Assembly (NCBI GenBank): GCA_021774965.1
Contig: JAJFIL010000011.1
Span: 1-60,093, forward strand
DNA from: Alphaproteobacteria bacterium
Lineage (GTDB): Bacteria; Pseudomonadota; Alphaproteobacteria; JAJFIK01
DNA: 60,093 bases
Direction: 5' to 3'
Both the position numbers and the translations under genes were made by a program. The notes below the pieces were generated by a model. That model made no database searches. It was given only the letters and a program-made list of their open reading frames with translations, and was not told where the DNA came from. The stretch's first letter is position 1; every line of letters begins with the position of its first letter. Below, one piece after another: positions 16,999-25,520 of this stretch.

Positions 16999-17578
16999 AG
17001 CTCACGCCCTCTTTTTTGAGTAGGCCCAAGAGAAAAGCGACAGAATCTGCCATGCCCTTCTTTGCATCCCCTGATGCGGATTCAATCCGGCGCAGCTCCG
17101 CGTAGAGAGGCTTGACCTTGTCTAAAGCCTCTTTGCTGGCAACGCGTCTGTTTGAGTGATAGCCGATGATGTTCCCGGCATTATCAAAACTTGGGGTCAC
17201 ATGGGCATGGACCCAATAATAGTCACCCGACTTTGAGAGATTGACGACATAGGCAAAAATCTCTTTGCCTGAGCCTACCGTGTCCCAGAGAAGTTTGAAC
17301 ACCGCGCGCGGCATGTCTGGATGGCGAATGATGCTGTGAGGCGCGCCGATGGCTTCATCCTCTGTCATGTCTGCCAAGCGCAGGAAAACCTCATTGGCGT
17401 AGGTAATCTCGCCTTTGAGATCCGTCTTGCTCACAATGAACTCATCCTTGCTGAAGGTGCGTTCAATGCCGGTGAGTGGAATGTACTGGACGAATTTACG
17501 ATTGAGGGGCTCTGCTTTTTTCGCCTGCCAAGGAAACTTGAAGGCCTGAGCATCCTCAAATGTGGTCTGAATGGACAT
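16973..17578 (-). CDS. Aer-like PAS sensor protein
   Basis: A 201-residue cytosolic PAS protein. The PAS domain (about residues 38-150) contains [41 protein letters not shown] and [14 protein letters not shown], which match the FAD-binding PAS of E. coli Aer (as I recall, PHNMVRHPDMP and NGDHYWVRANAVP). No membrane helix or signalling domain follows. The C-terminus overlaps the MCP gene start by 26 bases. The likely role is redox or oxygen sensing through FAD, passed to the MCP. The start is supported by GGGAGGGG seven bases upstream. Confidence 0.85.
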   Translation of the reverse strand: MSIQTTFEDAQAFKFPWQAKKAEPLNRKFVQYIPLTGIERTFSKDEFIVSKTDLKGEITYANEVFLRLADMTEDEAIGAPHSIIRHPDMPRAVFKLLWDTVGSGKEIFAYVVNLSKSGDYYWVHAHVTPSFDNAGNIIGYHSNRRVASKEALDKVKPLYAELRRIESASGDAKKGMADSVAFLLGLLKKEGVSYDEFVFSL

Positions 17579-17706
17579 CGCTGCGCCCCTCCCGTTGAGA
17601 TCAGGAAATGACCCTAACGAAAAGGCGGTTAAAATTTTCTTATTAATATTAGGGATTTAAGAGCAGAAGCGCACAAGAAACCCAGCAAAATCAATGGTTA
17701 TTACGG

Positions 17707-18000
17707 CTAATAGTTGACCCGGGCCACCAGCAAGCCGTTTTCTTCCTCTACGATCAATCTGGACATGCAAGGCATACAATAAACCTTATCGCCCACCCGC
17801 AATTCCTGCATGGAGCGGATGACGATCTTGCACACAGGGCACACGACTTCATTGGGGGCCAGGGTTTCTGAGGGCCCGCCCCACTTGCGATAGAAGCGCC
17901 GAAACTTCTTCGGCACTTCGTTAAAGCCGGTCTCTTCCAGCACATACATCTGGCGTTTTTCAGGCTCGTCGTCGGTTTTATTGATCAGAGTATCGTTCAT
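17707..18000 (-). CDS. Small zinc-ribbon-like protein
   Basis: A 97-residue protein with two CxxC pairs, VVCPVCKIVIRS and VYCMPCMSRLIV, about 23 residues apart, consistent with a zinc ribbon or rubredoxin-like knuckle. The N-terminus is polar. It overlaps the upstream diiron gene by four bases (ATGA), so it is the third gene of that operon. I do not recognise a named family. It might be an electron-transfer or metal-insertion partner of the diiron proteins; this is inference from position only. Confidence 0.7.
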   Translation of the reverse strand: MNDTLINKTDDEPEKRQMYVLEETGFNEVPKKFRRFYRKWGGPSETLAPNEVVCPVCKIVIRSMQELRVGDKVYCMPCMSRLIVEEENGLLVARVNY

Positions 18001-18773
18001 GACTTGAACCCAAGCCGAGCAACGGCACTCAAGTAATCGCTTGCCAAATCAGGAGCGTCAGGTCCTTCGATACCCAGCTCGCCCATGGTTTGTTTGAATG
18101 TGGTCAAAACCAGGCTGTCCAGCTCTCGTTTAATCTTATCCAGGCGCTCATGGGTGTGCGGCGCAATCTTAAGCCGCCTTCCCAGATCATTCTCGCCAAA
18201 ACCCATGTGACGGCGTTCGTCAGTGACGATGCCCTGAAGGATCTGCCTGGTGATCGGATCACCTGTTTGCGCGTGATTACGGAACACCGTGTATTCCATG
18301 GACTCTAGGATCACGTTTTGGGCGAACACAGCTGCTTCCCAATCCCGGCTGTCAACGAACTCAAGGAGACGTTCCTTGAACCGCAGCAAGCTGCGATTGG
18401 CGCGGGCATTCATTTCCGCTTCCGGGTCCTTGACCCCCAACATAGAAAGACGGCGGAGTAAAACCTCCAGATGGCGGCCTTCATCAACGACTTGGGTGGA
18501 AAGAAAGATTTGGCTGGCCCGATCCGGCGCAAAGCTGATCATGCCGCTGGATGCCTCCAGGGCCGCAACCTCCCCGATGCAGTAATTGCAAAGGGTCGTG
18601 ATCAGCCCATCCTTGCGCCGGTCGTCCATTTCTTCGTCAACAGTATCAGGGTCAAAGCCAAAGGGGCGCTCGTGAAGATAGCCCTCTACAGCTTCAAACC
18701 AGAACTCGAACGAATGGACCTGATCGAGAAATTCACCCTCGGTCAGTTTATGCGGGTCCTGCCATTCGGCCAT
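17997..18773 (-). CDS. Diiron ferritin-like (R2-type) protein, copy 2
   Basis: A protein of about 258 residues, all-helical, with the ligand set of carboxylate-bridged diiron proteins: a Glu in GEVAALEASSGM, EGRH in VVDEGRHLEV, a Glu in NVILESMEY and ERRH in VTDERRHMGFGEN. The E/ExxH/E/ExxH order is that of ribonucleotide reductase R2-like oxygenases and oxidases. A GTG at 18785 would overlap the preceding stop by four bases; the ATG at 18773 has GAGG seven bases upstream and is preferred. It is the tandem paralogue of the upstream gene. The substrate is unknown; candidates are an N-oxygenase, fatty-acid oxygenase or alkyl-oxidising enzyme. A ferritin or rubrerythrin role is less likely. Confidence 0.75.
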   Translation of the reverse strand: MAEWQDPHKLTEGEFLDQVHSFEFWFEAVEGYLHERPFGFDPDTVDEEMDDRRKDGLITTLCNYCIGEVAALEASSGMISFAPDRASQIFLSTQVVDEGRHLEVLLRRLSMLGVKDPEAEMNARANRSLLRFKERLLEFVDSRDWEAAVFAQNVILESMEYTVFRNHAQTGDPITRQILQGIVTDERRHMGFGENDLGRRLKIAPHTHERLDKIKRELDSLVLTTFKQTMGELGIEGPDAPDLASDYLSAVARLGFKS

Positions 18774-18781
18774 GTGATGCC

Positions 18782-19654
18782 TCACGCAGCCGGAGACTGA
18801 TATTCAAGACCAATGCGGCCAAGGCGCGTCTTGAACTCATGGAGCACTGTATCGGAAAGCACAGCTTCCATTTCTTCGGTGCTGGCCTTTGCCAAATCGA
18901 CGCCGTGGTAGACAGCGGCCTCTTCGCCGTCGCCCTGACGTTTGGCTTCATCATTGGCGGCAGCACCCGCAGCAAAGGAGCTATGGAAGGTTGCCAGCAT
19001 ATGGCCAGTCATATCTGCCTGCATCTTTTCGACTTCGGCTTTCTTTTCCGGGTGCTGTTTGATCAGTGAGCCAATGCGGTTCTCACCAAAGCCTACGTGG
19101 CGACGCTCATCAGCGATGGTGCCGGAAAGAACATGAGCGAACTTGTGATTGTCTACCTTGGCGCCTGCGTGCAGCATTTCAAAGACCGAGAACGCCATGC
19201 CTTCCAGCACGATGTTCTGGCCGACAACACCGGCGATGAAATCTTTCTTGTCAACTTTCTCAAGCAACACCTCGGCAAACTTGATGAGGTTTGGATTGCC
19301 AAACTCATTGAGCGTGCTTTCAAGATCAGCCGGGCTGACGCCAAGGTCATAAAGGCGCTGCGTGAACACTTCCACGTGGCGTGCTTCGTCCAGCGTTTGC
19401 GTGGCAAGGAATGTCTTGGATAGATAATCTGGCGCGCAATTTACAAGACCCGAGGATGCGGCAAGTGCGGCGCGTTCGCCCAAGACAAGATTACACGTCG
19501 TGCGAATCTGACCTTCGCGCAGTGTCTCATTGTCCATCATGGCTTCGGGTTCAATTTGACCCTTTTCGTGTCCGTAGACTGTGTCTTCGAGATAGCCCTG
19601 AGGGCATGATTCAAGCCATTTCTGAATGGAATATCCTGAAAGAAAGTTGGTCAT
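18782..19654 (-). CDS. Diiron ferritin-like (R2-type) protein, copy 1
   Basis: A 290-residue paralogue of the next gene with the same diiron ligand pattern: Glu in GERAALAASSGL, EARH in TLDEARHVEVF, Glu in NIVLEGMAFSVF and ERRH in IADERRHVGFGEN. It has an extra C-terminal region (about residues 225-290, with GAAANDEAKRQGDGEEAA) that the second copy lacks. The ATG at 19652-19654 has GGAGA seven bases before it and is preferred over an upstream in-frame ATG at 19687. It heads a three-gene operon with copy 2 and the zinc-ribbon protein. A palindrome like that of the P450 promoters lies upstream. The tandem arrangement suggests a heterodimer, or one catalytic and one structural chain as in other R2-type systems. 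Confidence 0.78.
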   Translation of the reverse strand: MTNFLSGYSIQKWLESCPQGYLEDTVYGHEKGQIEPEAMMDNETLREGQIRTTCNLVLGERAALAASSGLVNCAPDYLSKTFLATQTLDEARHVEVFTQRLYDLGVSPADLESTLNEFGNPNLIKFAEVLLEKVDKKDFIAGVVGQNIVLEGMAFSVFEMLHAGAKVDNHKFAHVLSGTIADERRHVGFGENRIGSLIKQHPEKKAEVEKMQADMTGHMLATFHSSFAAGAAANDEAKRQGDGEEAAVYHGVDLAKASTEEMEAVLSDTVLHEFKTRLGRIGLEYQSPAA

Positions 19655-19702
19655 TTTCGTATCTCCAATAGCCAGCCGACACCGCATGAGTCAGCGCGTG
19701 CC

Positions 19703-19739
19703 CATAAAACCGAGCTTCAAAGCTACTGACAGATTGTCA
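19703..19739 (-). promoter_or_regulatory. Promoter and palindromic operator of the diiron operon
   Basis: On the minus strand the 13-bp palindrome TGACAATCTGTCA (19727-19739) overlaps a -35-like CTGTCA. An 18-base spacer and TTTATG (19703-19708) follow. Its core TGACAATYTGTC and its place relative to the -10 match the promoters of both P450 genes in this window. It lies between the diiron operon and the divergent FAD oxidase gene, so it might affect both. Confidence 0.5.
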
Positions 19740-19841
19740 CCTAGCCCTTGACCTGAATCAATTCCTTCGTCTCAATAGCCAGGCAGCGCAGAGGGAACGA
19801 CTTCTTCTGTGCGGGTTTCACAAGCCAGGAAAGCGACATTC

Positions 19842-21224
19842 ATGTCTTTGAGTATTGAGCAGCTGCAGGCGCAATTTCCGAACCTTTCCTTACTGAGCGG
19901 GGAAGACAGCGCAGCGCGGCAGCTTTCCTTTGGCCGAAATGAACCCTGCACCGCCATCGGGTTTGCGCGGCCGCGCGATACCGCCGAGCTGGCTGCGCTT
20001 TTGAAATTTTGCAATGAGAATGATCAGCCGATTATTGCGGGAGGCGGTCTTACCAATATGGTAGGAGCGACGCTTGCAACGCCTGATGACTTGATCATCT
20101 CAACCGAATTGATGGCGGCAGTTGAGGAGATCGACACCGAAGACCGCGTGGTCGTTGTTCAGGCCGGAGCACCCTTGCAAACCGTGCATGACGCGGTGGA
20201 AGAACAAGGCTTGGCATTGGAAGCTGATTTGGGCGCACGCGGCACGGCGACCATCGGCGGCATGATCTCAACAAACGCAGGCGGCAACCGGGTGCTGCGC
20301 TATGGCATGATGCGCGAGCAGGTTCTGGGCCTTGAAGTGGTCCTTGCCGATGGCACCATCATGAGCTCCATGAACCGAGTTTTAAAGAACAACGCTGGCT
20401 ACGATCTCAAGCATCTTTTCATTGGCAGCGAAGGCACGTTAGGCTTTGTAACCCGCGCGGTTCTGCGCCTGCGCGAGCTGCCGCCCCATACGACAACGCT
20501 GTTTCTGGCCCTGCCGTCTTATGATGCGGTCTGCAAGCTTTTGCGCCATTTGGATCGGGGCACATCCGGCACCCTTTCGACCTTTGAAGTTTCCTGGAAC
20601 AGCTATTATCGGCTAGTGACGACGCCACCTGCAGAAGGAAAACCGCCTCTTTCTCAGGATTATGCGTTCTATGTTTTGGCCGAAATGACCGGTCAGGATG
20701 CGGCCAGCACTGAAGCCCTCGCCCTGGATCTGATTGAGACCGCCACCGAACAAGATCTCATCGCAGATGGGCTGATCGCCAAGAACCAGGCTGAGCGCGA
20801 CAAGCTGTGGGCCCTGCGCGATGATATCGGCCAAGTTCTGCAGTTTTATCCCATGGCGGCGTTTGATATTTCAGTGCCTCTGTCGCACATGGCGGACTAT
20901 CTGGAAGAGATGAAAGCCAATCTCGACCGCGCCTTTCCGGGTCATCGCATGGTCATTTTTGGCCATTTGGGCGATAGCAACATTCATTTGATTGTTGAGA
21001 CAAAATCTGAAGACGAAGAGGTGATGCACCAAATCGAGCGATTGGTGTATGAGCCTTTACAGAAATACAAAGGCACGGTGTCTGCCGAACACGGGGTCGG
21101 CCTCCTGAAAAAGGACTTCTTACACCTTTCTCGGACCCCGGAAGAACTGGCCATGATGAAGCAGCTGAAAAACCTCTTCGACCCCAAGAATATTCTCAAC
21201 CGTGGCAAGATATTTGACGCTTAA
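19842..21224 (+). CDS. FAD-binding oxidase/dehydrogenase, GlcD / D-2-hydroxyacid type
   Basis: A 460-residue vanillyl-alcohol-oxidase-fold flavoprotein. The N-terminal FAD domain has AGGGLTNMVGATL, QAGAPLQTVHDAVEEQGLAL, GTATIGGMISTNAGGNRVLR and YGMMREQVLGLEVVLADG. The C-terminal FAD-oxidase domain has HLGDSNIHL and ends SAEHGVGLLKKDFL and FDPKNILNRGKIF. This is the layout of D-lactate, D-2-hydroxyglutarate and glycolate dehydrogenases (GlcD-like). AGGA lies about ten bases before the ATG at 19842, preferred over an in-frame ATG at 19809. The gene diverges from the diiron operon. The electron acceptor is probably a quinone or cytochrome. The substrate cannot be narrowed further. Confidence 0.85.
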   Translation: MSLSIEQLQAQFPNLSLLSGEDSAARQLSFGRNEPCTAIGFARPRDTAELAALLKFCNENDQPIIAGGGLTNMVGATLATPDDLIISTELMAAVEEIDTEDRVVVVQAGAPLQTVHDAVEEQGLALEADLGARGTATIGGMISTNAGGNRVLRYGMMREQVLGLEVVLADGTIMSSMNRVLKNNAGYDLKHLFIGSEGTLGFVTRAVLRLRELPPHTTTLFLALPSYDAVCKLLRHLDRGTSGTLSTFEVSWNSYYRLVTTPPAEGKPPLSQDYAFYVLAEMTGQDAASTEALALDLIETATEQDLIADGLIAKNQAERDKLWALRDDIGQVLQFYPMAAFDISVPLSHMADYLEEMKANLDRAFPGHRMVIFGHLGDSNIHLIVETKSEDEEVMHQIERLVYEPLQKYKGTVSAEHGVGLLKKDFLHLSRTPEELAMMKQLKNLFDPKNILNRGKIFDA

Positions 21225-21280
21225 AACACACTAAAAAGTAGTTTTGGTCCCGGCTCTATGCCCGGCCTATCCCTCACACA

Positions 21281-21304
21281 TTGTTCTAGAACAAGTACAC
21301 TTGA
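21281..21304. promoter_or_regulatory. Overlapping inverted repeats upstream of the HEXXH gene
   Basis: A perfect 14-bp palindrome TTGTTCTAGAACAA (21281-21294) overlaps a second inverted repeat CAAGT-AC-ACTTG (21292-21303). Both lie about 100 bases before the start of the membrane-anchored HEXXH protein. They may form a compound operator; no regulator is recognised. Confidence 0.4.
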
Positions 21305-21397
21305 ACTTTTCTTGTTTGCTCAGGTTCATTCTCCACATCATAGGGTAAGGAACCGGGCGCGCGTGCAGGCAACCGGGCATAGGCGTAGGATAAGATC

Positions 21398-23410
21398 ATG
21401 AACCGGTGGATCAAACGCAGTATCATCGCATTGGGCGTCATCGCACTTCTTTGTGCAGGTGGCCTTTATGCCTATGTGGCCAATGAGTTTCATTTCGGCC
21501 CGCCCGATGATCGCAGTGCATGGCTCGGCCAAAACGCCACCGTCAATTCAGGCCAACTTGCCTATATTCAGCGAGACGTAGCTGCCGCCATGGATATCTG
21601 GCACGACGTTGCTGCGGACGAGACTGCGCGCAACGAAGACCGCGCCGAGGCCTTTCGGCTTTTGTCACGCACCTCCTGGCGCATTTATCAGAATACGGAC
21701 GATGGCATATCCTTTGCTCATCATGCGGACGGTATCGACGATACGCTTTCCGCTAACGCAGTTACCCTTAGCGATGCTTTTCGGGAGGCTGGCGATTTTG
21801 AAGCCGCGTTCGTAGCTGCCCGCACCGCTGCCCATCGTGCCCAGGATCCGTTGGAGCGAAACGAAGCGGCCAACGCCTTTGCGAGAGCGACCCTTGCAAG
21901 CACGTCCGGCTTACGTCTGGACGAGCTGACGGAATTTGATCTCGGTATTCTGGAAGAAGCGCGAGCTGTCTTGCAGCCCTTTTTTGCTCATCCGCCTGCT
22001 AACCTGGAAACATCTGCGCTGGCTTTAGAAATTGCCGTCCGTCTGGATGATGGGCTCGGCATGTTGCAGGCATGGACATCATATTATCACAGCCCAACAG
22101 GTCGTTCCTCGACCGCCGATCAATCCGCTGCGGCTGCTGTATTGAATGCACGCCTGCCCCAGTGGCGCGGTGCAGAAAGCAGCTATGAGGTTCGGCGCGA
22201 CGTCGCACTAGCGCTGGCGCAATCTCATTTCTATGCCTTGGCCAGCCAGATTATTACAGACCGGCGCTCACCCCATAGCGACCCTCTGCTGCAAGATGAG
22301 CAGCTTTCCCAGGTTGTTGACATTGCCGATTTCCGTGCCGCCCTTACTCAGCATACAGATGAGTATTACCGCCGTATCGCCGAGGCCAACACCAGTTCTG
22401 TTTTCTTTGCTGGCCTCCTGGCCCTCGATTTTCGGGGCGGGCGGAGCGATCTGGAGCGTGACTTGTGGCAAGACCTTTCTCAGTGGGAAGACCTTGGGCC
22501 CTACTCTCATGACGCTTTTCTGGAGGACGCCTCGGACCGGTTCATGCTCTACCAAAGCGAAGGCACGACGAGTGGTGTGTACGACAGCCACACGGGACAC
22601 CGGGTATTGGATACGACCGTTGTGGCAGATCAGTTTGGTCGCACTGCCGAGTTGAGATTTGTGGTTGTAGGCCGCATGGTTTCCAACGGTTACGAAAGCT
22701 GGCTTTGGGATGGGCGACAGCAACACGGCGGCTGGGCCCGGAATGATGCGATTTTTCAAGTCCGCCCTGCCTATGCCGATGGTCCCCTCCGCCGCTGGCA
22801 CACAGTTACGGACCCTGTCCTGCGCACCGAACGCGAAGAAGAAATTGAGCGCCTGACTGCTCAGGATGCGCTCACCGCTGCCAGCGCTCCCGTTGCTTAC
22901 TTTGCTGGGCTAGCGGCACGACTTCGGTGGCAGGGGCTCAATGGCATCCTGGAGAATGCGCGCGCCCATAACCCGCCGGAATTGGTACGGCAGGCTTTTA
23001 TTCTAGAGCTGGGAAACACGACTTTCCAGTTTTCCATTCTGGCTCATGAGGGACGTCACGCCCTGGACAAAAATTTTGCAGAACCTTGGGTGCGCGAAAA
23101 CAGCCCCGAGTTGGAGTTCCGGGCCAAGCTTTCCGAAGTCGTGTTTAGCGACTGGCCCCGACTGGCTTTTGGGGCGATTTTCAACCCCAACCTGGGCAGC
23201 GATACCCCCCACGGCATTGCCAATCAGCGAATAGCCCAAGGAGCTCTCTTGTGGATGGAAGAACACGCAGCCGAGATTGATGGGCTTGACCCCGAAGCAC
23301 CCCTGCTACCGCAATTTGATCTGCTAACGGATGATCAAATTCGCAGCGCATTCCTCTCCATGGACCCCTGGGCTCCGGCCAATCAGACTGCCAACGTGCT
23401 TACGAACTAG
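21398..23410 (+). CDS. Membrane-anchored protein with HEXXH motif (putative metallopeptidase)
   Basis: A 670-residue protein I cannot place in a named family. Residues 9-29 form one membrane segment (IIALGVIALLCAGGLYAYVA) after a short positive stretch, so most of the protein should face the periplasm. Residues 50-300 are rich in Ala/Glu/Arg helices with TPR-like spacing. Near the C-terminus AHEGRHALD places H550, E551 and H554 in a zinc-binding HEXXH motif; a third ligand could be one of several Glu residues in SPELEFRAKLSEV (571-581). The final part includes MEEHAAEIDG. A periplasmic zinc peptidase is a reasonable guess. Its stop overlaps the convergent GntR gene by 11 bases. Codon use matches the neighbours. 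Confidence 0.65.
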   Translation: MNRWIKRSIIALGVIALLCAGGLYAYVANEFHFGPPDDRSAWLGQNATVNSGQLAYIQRDVAAAMDIWHDVAADETARNEDRAEAFRLLSRTSWRIYQNTDDGISFAHHADGIDDTLSANAVTLSDAFREAGDFEAAFVAARTAAHRAQDPLERNEAANAFARATLASTSGLRLDELTEFDLGILEEARAVLQPFFAHPPANLETSALALEIAVRLDDGLGMLQAWTSYYHSPTGRSSTADQSAAAAVLNARLPQWRGAESSYEVRRDVALALAQSHFYALASQIITDRRSPHSDPLLQDEQLSQVVDIADFRAALTQHTDEYYRRIAEANTSSVFFAGLLALDFRGGRSDLERDLWQDLSQWEDLGPYSHDAFLEDASDRFMLYQSEGTTSGVYDSHTGHRVLDTTVVADQFGRTAELRFVVVGRMVSNGYESWLWDGRQQHGGWARNDAIFQVRPAYADGPLRRWHTVTDPVLRTEREEEIERLTAQDALTAASAPVAYFAGLAARLRWQGLNGILENARAHNPPELVRQAFILELGNTTFQFSILAHEGRHALDKNFAEPWVRENSPELEFRAKLSEVVFSDWPRLAFGAIFNPNLGSDTPHGIANQRIAQGALLWMEEHAAEIDGLDPEAPLLPQFDLLTDDQIRSAFLSMDPWAPANQTANVLTN

Positions 23411-24377
23411 TGCGCAGGCTCCAGCCAAAGTGATGGGCGAGACGTGCCATGTCGCCTTCTGCAATTTCATACTCAATCTCCAACACGTTGGGCTGCGCTT
23501 GTTGAGCCGGGTGAAGCTCCCACCACAGGCGCGGCGGGAAGAGATAGAGCACGTTCGAAATGATCCGAATGTCTTTGGCCGACCCGGGAACCACTTGATA
23601 TTGGATGGGACAATCAACATCCAAAAGGTCGGCGGTGACGTCCGCAGCAATACTGCGCGCCATTGTTTCAGACAGCTCATAGAGGCAAATATTGACAATC
23701 TTTATGTCTTTGCGACAGCGCTGCACCTTGCCCTTTAAGCTGCGCGCGGGATGGATGGAAACGAAGTTTGCATCGCCCATGCGGTGAGGCCACCTGCGGC
23801 GAATGTCGTTGTAGTGAAAGTAAGTGGACACGAACGGACCCGGTGGAGGCTCCTTATCCCATTCAAGCGACCAGCCGCGGGTTCGTACATTCCACTTCCT
23901 ACCGATTTCCGAAGCGTGATGACTAGACTGGCTCATGCTGCATTCCACAAAGCAAAGCCCGCCTTCGGTGTTGACTGCTGGCGGTGCCACAGTGAGCAAC
24001 TCTGCCAGCCCCTCCCGGTCTAGACCAAAACTACGTTGGGCATGAGAGGCGATCCAATCCACAAAGGAGGCCACGCCTGCCGTTGCGCCTGGGCTCAGGG
24101 CCGCCATTTCCTTCGCCGGTGTTGCGGTAATGAAGGTTCCCTTGCCCCGGCGCATCTCGGCAATGCCGTCATAGGCCAGTTCTGTATAGGCCTGCCGCAC
24201 GGTATGAAGATTGACGCCCCACAGCGCGGCGCCCTGGGCCACGGTGGGCAGCTTCTGACCAATAGCAATCGCACCTGTTGCCACGCGGTAGCGTAACTCG
24301 TCCGCAAGCTGAAGATAAATGGCTACCGTGGAGCTGCGATCCAGCTCGAACTCCAACGGCTCCGGTGTCTCTCCCAT
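23400..24377 (-). CDS. GntR-family transcriptional regulator
   Basis: A 325-residue regulator. The N-terminal winged helix-turn-helix is clear: IYLQLADELRYRVATGAIAI, GQKLPTVAQGAALWGVNLHT, VRQAYTELAYDGIAEMRRGK and GTFI. The C-terminal 240 residues do not look like an aminotransferase (MocR) or a UTRA/FCD effector domain that I can recognise, and contain YFHYNDIRRRWPHRM and LYLFPPRLWWELHP. The ATG at 24375-24377 is taken as the start; an upstream TTG would lie inside the terminator that follows leuB. It is convergent with, and overlaps the end of, the HEXXH gene. Being just beyond the leuB terminator, it may be transcribed by read-through. The ligand is unknown. Confidence 0.8.
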   Translation of the reverse strand: MGETPEPLEFELDRSSTVAIYLQLADELRYRVATGAIAIGQKLPTVAQGAALWGVNLHTVRQAYTELAYDGIAEMRRGKGTFITATPAKEMAALSPGATAGVASFVDWIASHAQRSFGLDREGLAELLTVAPPAVNTEGGLCFVECSMSQSSHHASEIGRKWNVRTRGWSLEWDKEPPPGPFVSTYFHYNDIRRRWPHRMGDANFVSIHPARSLKGKVQRCRKDIKIVNICLYELSETMARSIAADVTADLLDVDCPIQYQVVPGSAKDIRIISNVLYLFPPRLWWELHPAQQAQPNVLEIEYEIAEGDMARLAHHFGWSLRTSS

Positions 24378-24390
24378 GGATGGGTCCCGC

Positions 24391-24415
24391 AAAAAAACCC
24401 TCGGAAAATTCCGAG
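24391..24415 (-). terminator. Terminator of the ilv-leu operon
   Basis: On the minus strand CTCGGAA-TT-TTCCGAG (24400-24415) is followed by GG and seven T residues (24391-24397), starting two bases beyond the leuB stop. It is a standard Rho-independent terminator and closes the eight-gene branched-chain amino acid operon. Confidence 0.85.
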
Positions 24416-24416
24416 T

Positions 24417-25520
24417 CTAGGCGGGCTCAAACCTGCGGCTAATTTCACTTGTGATCAAGTGATGGGGCGAGGCAGTGACGCCAATGAGATCCACAATGGC
24501 CTTTGCGGCTTCACTGCCACTAAGATTGCCGCCCAGATCCGGTGTGGTTTCACCATTGGTGATGGCCACGGAAATGGCATGATCGATAGCTTCGGCGGCA
24601 TCGAACGCGCCCAGGCCATGACGCAGCAACATGGCCGCACTGGCAATAGCGCCGATGGGATTGGCTTTATCCTGACCCGCGATGTCTGGCGCGCTGCCAT
24701 GAATGGGCTCGAATAGTCCTGGGTTTGACGTGCCAAGCGAGGCCGAGCCCATGGTGCCGATGGAGCCGGTGAGCACAGAGGCTTCATCGCTCAAAATATC
24801 GCCAAACATATTCTCAGTGAGGATCACATCAAAGCTCTTGGGTCGTTGGATGAGATGCATGGCGGCGGCATCCACCAACAGATGATCCAGTGTGATTTCA
24901 GGAAATTCATCCCGGCCAATGCGAACAACCACGTCCCGCCACAGGCGACTGGTCTCCAGCACATTGGCTTTGTCGATGGAGGTCACACGGCGGCAACGCC
25001 CCTTTGCGGCCTTGAACGCCACGCGTGCGACCCGTTCGACCTCTTCGACAGAATAGGTGCAGACATCCGTGGCGCTGTCTTTGTCTCTGGATTTTTCACC
25101 AAAATAAATGCCACCGGTCAGCTCACGAATGACCAGAAAATCCACGCCTGCAACCAGTTCAGGGCGCAGGGGAGATTGCGCCACCAGATCCGGATGAACT
25201 TGCGTGGGGCGCAGATTGGCAAAAAGCCCAAGCTCTTTGCGAATTTTTAAAAGCCCTGCTTCCGGGCGCACTGGTGCATTATCCCATTTGGGCCCGCCCA
25301 CTGCGCCAAGAAAAACAGCATCCGAAGCCTTGCAGGCGTCAATGGTAGCATCTGGAGCAGGCTCGCCGCATTCATCAATGGCAGCACCGCCCACGGGATA
25401 GCTTTCAAACTCAAAGCTATGATTGTGAAGCTCGCCCGCGCGGCTCAAGGCTGCCACGGCTGCATCGGTAACTTCCGGGCCGACACCGTCGCCGGGCAGG
25501 AGTGCTATTTTATGTGTCAT
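24417..25520 (-). CDS. leuB: 3-isopropylmalate dehydrogenase
   Basis: A 367-residue NAD-dependent decarboxylating dehydrogenase, at the family length, catalysing the third step of leucine synthesis. Features include LLPGDGVGPEVTDAA at the N-terminus, the LeuB-type AVGGPKWDN, the substrate Arg/Tyr block RELTGGIYFGEKSR, and the adenine-binding EPIHGSAPDIAGQDKANPIG. The start overlaps leuD by four bases. It is the last gene of the operon, two bases before the terminator. Confidence 0.96.
   Translation of the reverse strand: MTHKIALLPGDGVGPEVTDAAVAALSRAGELHNHSFEFESYPVGGAAIDECGEPAPDATIDACKASDAVFLGAVGGPKWDNAPVRPEAGLLKIRKELGLFANLRPTQVHPDLVAQSPLRPELVAGVDFLVIRELTGGIYFGEKSRDKDSATDVCTYSVEEVERVARVAFKAAKGRCRRVTSIDKANVLETSRLWRDVVVRIGRDEFPEITLDHLLVDAAAMHLIQRPKSFDVILTENMFGDILSDEASVLTGSIGTMGSASLGTSNPGLFEPIHGSAPDIAGQDKANPIGAIASAAMLLRHGLGAFDAAEAIDHAISVAITNGETTPDLGGNLSGSEAAKAIVDLIGVTASPHHLITSEISRRFEPA

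Noticed and set aside
21281-21294. LexA (SOS) box upstream of the HEXXH gene
   Set aside because: The GTTC/GAAC half-sites are joined without the 7-base spacing of the alphaproteobacterial direct repeat, and no SOS gene is next to it.
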